From: Boswellia sacra
Taxonomy: Eukaryota; Streptophyta; Magnoliopsida; Sapindales; Burseraceae
Assembly: GCA_013180625.2 (NCBI GenBank)
Contig: SNVD02014977.1
Span: 31,134-95,133, forward strand
Length of the DNA stretch: 64,000 nt
Reading direction: 5' to 3'
Each line of letters opens with the position of its first letter. Position 1 is the first letter of the stretch. The position numbers and the translations under genes were made by a program. Below, one piece after another: positions 58,520-64,000 of this stretch. Below the pieces are notes generated by a model. That model was not told the DNA's origin. It searched no databases and saw only the letters and a program-made list of their open reading frames with translations.

Positions 58520-60585
58520 CCACCCGTCTTTTTTTATAAGTGAAAGATCATAAGAACTAACATGGGTATATATAGAAAAGGAAATTAAAATTGTGAGAAT
58601 TAAGCTTTCTTTTTTCTCAGGCGAACCATACTATTTTCCAGTAATCCTGAGATAACACGACATCGTCCATATCCATATTTCCTCTAATTGCAGTCTTACA
58701 CAGCGCAACTCCTTTTACTTTACTACTTATTTGCTATCTGTAAATTAAATGGCATATGAATCATGACTTAAAAATTTATAACTTTGGAAAAAAAGAGTAA
58801 TTTGAAATCTGAAGCGAAGGAATATTATTCTCACACACGAAGAGCAAGAACAGGAGGCAGAGAAGTTAATAAACCCGACCCGTCATTGCTTATCCGTCTT
58901 TCCGAATGACAAAAAAACACAAGAAAAACATCATTCTTAAAAAATGCGAAAATAAAATGGGGGATTAGTAATGTCACTGTCATGCCTTGTTCACAAGAAA
59001 ACAAAATTTACATGAAAAGTGATAGTATATGTTAGTTATTTACACAACATTATAGCTATCAATCTTATAAAATTTAATAATTGAGATTAAAAATTAACAA
59101 GTTATATTTAATATCACTAACTCATCAATCATCTCAATCATTGAATTTTGTGAATCAAAGACTAAAAAATTGTGTTTAGTTTTATATTAAACATCTTGTG
59201 TTATAAAGAAATATATTAATAATCATAATGGTGATATTGTAATCCAAGAAGTAAAGAAAATTATGTATGCGACAAATTAAAGGATTCGAATCAAATCTTG
59301 GTCTTACGGTAGTGGGGGACAACCATATCTAAGACTAGGGAGACTAAAAAGTCTCAGTTACCAGAGGCTCCTTATAGATTCCGAATCTCATTTTCCAAGC
59401 GGTGCCAAAGACTTTAGAAGTGGAATCTTATTATTGACTAGAGCGACGAGTAGGGCTAAAGGACACATTGATATGCACACATTGTAATTCTTGGCAATCA
59501 TCATACCCTGGTCCTTTTGTCATGCAGTGAGAGGTGAAGGGGCTAGAGGGCAAGTCATACATTTTAGTCAGAACATTGAACCGGCCAAGTTTTGCTCTAA
59601 TATATATCTAGAGAACAATAATATCCACATTTCTGCTGAATATTGTTTGTTTTATAAATTAAAGGTAAACCTTGTAATGGTTGACTGACTTTCATAGTTG
59701 GAACGTGAAGACCGGGAAAAATGGAATTTCTCCTCTCTACCATATGTTACACGTTGTGTTGATCATCTGTGTTGTCACAATAATGAATATACTTGCACGT
59801 TGTGCTGATATCATCGGTGTTGTTCGCAATAATGAATATACATAGCATGAGTAAGATGAAGAATAGTCTAATAGAGAGGAGAGAAGCTTGCAAAATGAGA
59901 AACAGGGCAATTAATCTGAAAAATTGTTGGTCACACTTGTTATATCATAATTATTCATGAGTCTCTGTCTTGTTTCTCTTCATTCAAAATGAAATACTAA
60001 GAGAAAATTATTCAGTTACAATTGTGAGTAAATTATGATATCACCAAGTCTTGCTTAACGAACGGTATTCACATTTCATACACCAACTCAAATCTCAAGT
60101 TATTCTAAATTAACCCCGTAACTAGAATTCCAAGCTAATTTGCGGCCAAATATCTGAACTTGGAAATCAGCCAACTTTAAAGATTGATATGTAGATTGAC
60201 ATCCCATGCCCTCTTCCAAACACTTTTATTACTTGCAGTCAACTCTAATGTCTGATGAAAAGGATAAAAAAGATTACTAGTAGAGTCACCGTAATCCTGA
60301 AACTAGATCAGCTGGACATGAACCCTAATATAATTTTACTGACATGGGTTAAACAATTTTTCTAATAAAACTTCTCAAGATGTAAATAATAACTCTCCCC
60401 ACACTCACATTGTAAAACAGATTGACACTCAATTTCAAAGTTAAATATCTTTGTTTATACAACTAAAATATATTTATATTCAAAGTCCTCGTCTTGGCTT
60501 GTCTAATTAAGAGGCTGATATTGAGATTATAGAAACAAAAGTTGAAATGAAAGATGATTATGTAATTACATTTGAAAGCTCACTT
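58520..60585. other. Upstream flank of RLP copy 2
   Basis: No gene was recognised. About 59330-59440 parallels 30190-30300, marking the right side of the duplicated segment. A TATATATAG-like box lies at about 58568 in the plus sense upstream of the RLP. Confidence 0.4.
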
Positions 60586-60589
60586 ACCT

Positions 60590-60960
60590 AACTAGGAATA
60601 TGGCCTTCAAGCTGATTTTGAAAAAAAGCATAATAGAGAAAGTTGTGTGAGGTTGAATATTGATGAGGGCAACCGACGGCTGAAATTATTATGAAAGAGA
60701 TATAGATCAGTTAATTAGCTGAGGTTATCGAAAACATTTGGAAAATGCCCTAGAAAGTCGTTTCTTTCAAGATGTAAACTAGTGAGCTTCCCTAGCTAGT
60801 AATGCTGGGACTTTGACTGGTGAAATCGTTACATGACAAATCCAGAGAAGTGATCATTCTCGAGAGTTTCCCAAGTGGTGTTGGAATTGACTATTTCAAT
60901 TTGTGTCCAGAAAGATTCAACAGATTCAATTGTATAAGATAAAAGGTTTTGTCGAAGAGT
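60590..60960 (-). pseudogene. Weak LRR remnant
   Basis: On the minus strand short pieces fit extracellular LRRs (a MITSLDLSCNDFT segment, then a LHLERN-like piece, then a NLTQLS-like piece), spaced about 24 codons apart with stops between. It could be the end of another RLP/LRR-kinase copy. No kinase or membrane segment was seen. Confidence 0.35.
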
Positions 60961-62130
60961 ACACAAACTGTTGTTAGACCATTGGGTACATCTAATTTTC
61001 AAGGTTATCTAGTTATGTAATATGTATATTTATTATTTGAGTCAATAAGCTAAAACCAAGTCTAGGTTATTTACAGTGATGGAAATAATATATCGATTAC
61101 CAGACAAACATATTGTTTGACACATAATCAACTGCAACTCCTAATAACCAACAAGCAATTGCTTGTTATAACTAGTCTTACATCTATTGATGAGAAACAC
61201 AACCATCTCATATGATATAGTACACCAAATTTACGATGTACCTCACCATATATGAACCTACATGTCATATATTTCTAACATAAGATTACCAATTGTTCTA
61301 GTTATATTTCCTGGGAATTTTGCGTACGTAAAAGAGATTCAACAATTGCAGAGGACCGCTTCAGTTAGACATCGGTAAATTAGCTGTCAGCAAAGTAATT
61401 AGCATGGAAATCTAAAGTGAATTGCAAAAATTTGAATCCTAAACTGATAGTAACCACAGTTCCTTTCCATTCCCTAAATCTAAAAAAATCTAAGTATAAA
61501 ATCCTACCAATTTTATTGCAGTGAAGAAAAATTAAGAAAAAAATAAATAATTAAAAAATTGTCTTGTTAAGCACATTTCCTCGCAGTAGCCTATGAAGAA
61601 AAGGAAAACACACTCTTTAACGTCACACATGCAAAAGTTTTAGTTGCAAAACCCATTTTCAGTCGTCTTTGAAGATAAAATAAATATATAATTGTATCTG
61701 AAGACTATGCCCGTCTCAAAAGAAAGAAAAAATGGTAATAATAACAATTTCCAATCTTCAACGGTACAGGCCATCATCTTAACACCAAATGAGCCGAATC
61801 ATTCTGAATTTTTTCTCAGTTTAAGTAGCATTGATCGGAGGTTATTAATGAGCACAAAAATTCAAACATATCAAGTTGTCAACGTAAAATTTTAATGGTA
61901 GTAAATGTGTTTTAGCCAAATCATTTGTGATCCTACATGAACAGCTATGGGCAGAATAAGTTATGGCCTGGGGCCTGTCCTCGCCAGACCATATATAATG
62001 AGAAGTGAGAAGCACCAAGCAAGAAACAAATAGTACTTTTTAAATAATAAACACTGGCAAGAGCAAGACCTAACAATATGTATCAACATTAAGTCAAACC
62101 CTTTCATAAACGTTACAGAATGTCTATAAA
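60961..62130. other. Intergenic, nothing recognised
   Basis: AT-rich with no open frame of note and no bounded repeat. Confidence 0.35.
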
Positions 62131-62355
62131 TATTCTATCAATCTGGCCGTTTACTCTCCTTTCTCATCTCCAGATTGGGCTACAATAGTTTCTTCGTGTT
62201 TATCTGAATCTCTGATTCCAGTCTAATTGTCCAATTTTTTTTTTTTTCAATAACTTCTCTCTCCTCTTCATGGTCGTTAATTTCGTTGCTGTAAACTTTC
62301 TAGAATTTCCTCCGAAGCAGAGTTGTATGGTTAAACACTATCCCATCCACAACAG
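62131..62355 (+). other. Possible first exon of an unidentified transcript
   Basis: A TATAAATA-type box at about 62136 is followed by a CT-rich leader, an ATG at about 62269 and a 29-codon open stretch ending at a good donor (CAACAG/GTATGC near 62355). I could not find a matching downstream exon, and the transcript would converge on the ABCC gene. Speculative. Confidence 0.2.
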
Positions 62356-63016
62356 GTATGCAAAATATAACTTTGCAATGAGCCAATGTTCAGTTATAAT
62401 CCTATTTAGTCTTTACTAATGCTTCTAAGAATTGTAAAGTTTCTTATCTTTTAAGCATTATCTGCTTTCTTCTTAGATGTATTGAAACAAAAGTTGATTA
62501 TGCACTGAAGACCTGAATACTGAGGAACTTACACATTTGTTAATCAGTTCTAATTGAACAGATTCGTTGCTTGTTTTCAGGAAATGTTCTGCCGAAAACA
62601 TCTGGTTTATTTAAAATTTCATTCAAAAGTTCTAGCTTAAATTGGAAGCGTGGCCATTGATTTCACTGATTTTCTTGATATGATCTACTTCCTATTCTTT
62701 AGATACAAAGAGTGAGAAGAGTATGTGGAAAATTTCTAGAAATGTAGAGCTCTAAAAAACAGAGAAAAACAACCCTAAAGGAACATAATTCATGACCTGG
62801 CAGAGACTGATGTAACATATTCCCTGCATTTCTCCTACTAATTCAGGGGACAACACTTTGCTTTGTCTGAAGCATATCCGCCAAGTAGATTACAATATCA
62901 GAATGTAGAAGTCTATTAGCGTACTTAAAATTTTACAAGACAATAAAATTAATTTTCATCATCATCAAGACGCTTGGCAGAATTTTGTTTATTAAGGTTT
63001 GGCCTTCAATTCCTAG

Positions 63017-64000
<984 letters not shown>

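Noticed and set aside
59491..59688. Short plus-strand frame right of the RLP segment
   Set aside because: No domain, no conserved counterpart at 30.3 kb.

Overview
The window is AT-rich plant nuclear DNA, almost certainly from a dicot. The evidence is a many-exon chloroplast-targeted gene with GT-AG introns, a plant-type ABCC transporter, Cf-type receptor-like-protein (RLP) remnants, Ty1/copia and Ty3-type LTRs, an L1-type LINE, MULE/hAT/Tourist-like DNA elements and an endogenous pararetrovirus. I cannot name the species. All positions were read by eye from the sequence; no alignment or database search was run.

Two host genes look functional, both on the minus strand. The first (9507-19978) is a DUF21/CNNM-CBS protein of the chloroplast MGR8/MGR9 type. 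Fourteen exons with consistent splice sites sum to 1995 nt (664 aa plus stop); its longest intron carries a 2.0-kb solo LTR. The second enters from the right edge: the last four exons of an ABCC (MRP) transporter (63017-64000), covering nucleotide-binding domain 2.

Region by region. 1-9.2 kb holds a tandem partial duplication: two copies of a flanking unit (1.45-2.57 and 5.2-7.1 kb) bracket a decayed copy of the 3' end of the DUF21 gene (2.6-5.2 kb). A solo-LTR-like insertion and two MULE-type elements have broken it up. 9.5-20 kb is the DUF21 gene. 21-30.7 kb and 47.4-59.4 kb are two diverged copies of one segment carrying an RRP4-like scrap, a Tourist-like element, an RLP pseudogene and upstream sequence. 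The first copy contains an inverted element dimer, an hAT element with 52-bp repeats, a degenerate minisatellite and a truncated TRIM. The second RLP is split by a 6.1-kb Ty1/copia element. 30.8-34.7 kb is a gag-pol-less relative of that copia element. 36.3-45.1 kb is a decayed caulimovirid set between TA/TGTA microsatellites and split by a LINE that encodes only ORF1. 46.2-47.4 kb is a non-autonomous MULE with a perfect 9-bp target duplication.

The most interesting observation concerns the two related copia elements (30758-34692 and 52104-58179). The sequence directly after their 5' LTR does not resemble the usual initiator-tRNA-Met primer site. Instead it is complementary to a segment inside their own LTRs: all 15 positions can pair in the first element counting G-U wobble, and 13 of 15 (12 Watson-Crick plus one wobble) in the second. 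That raises the possibility of self-primed reverse transcription. The ORF1-only LINE (a plant counterpart of mammalian half-L1 elements) and the arrangement of the viral insertion are the next best leads.
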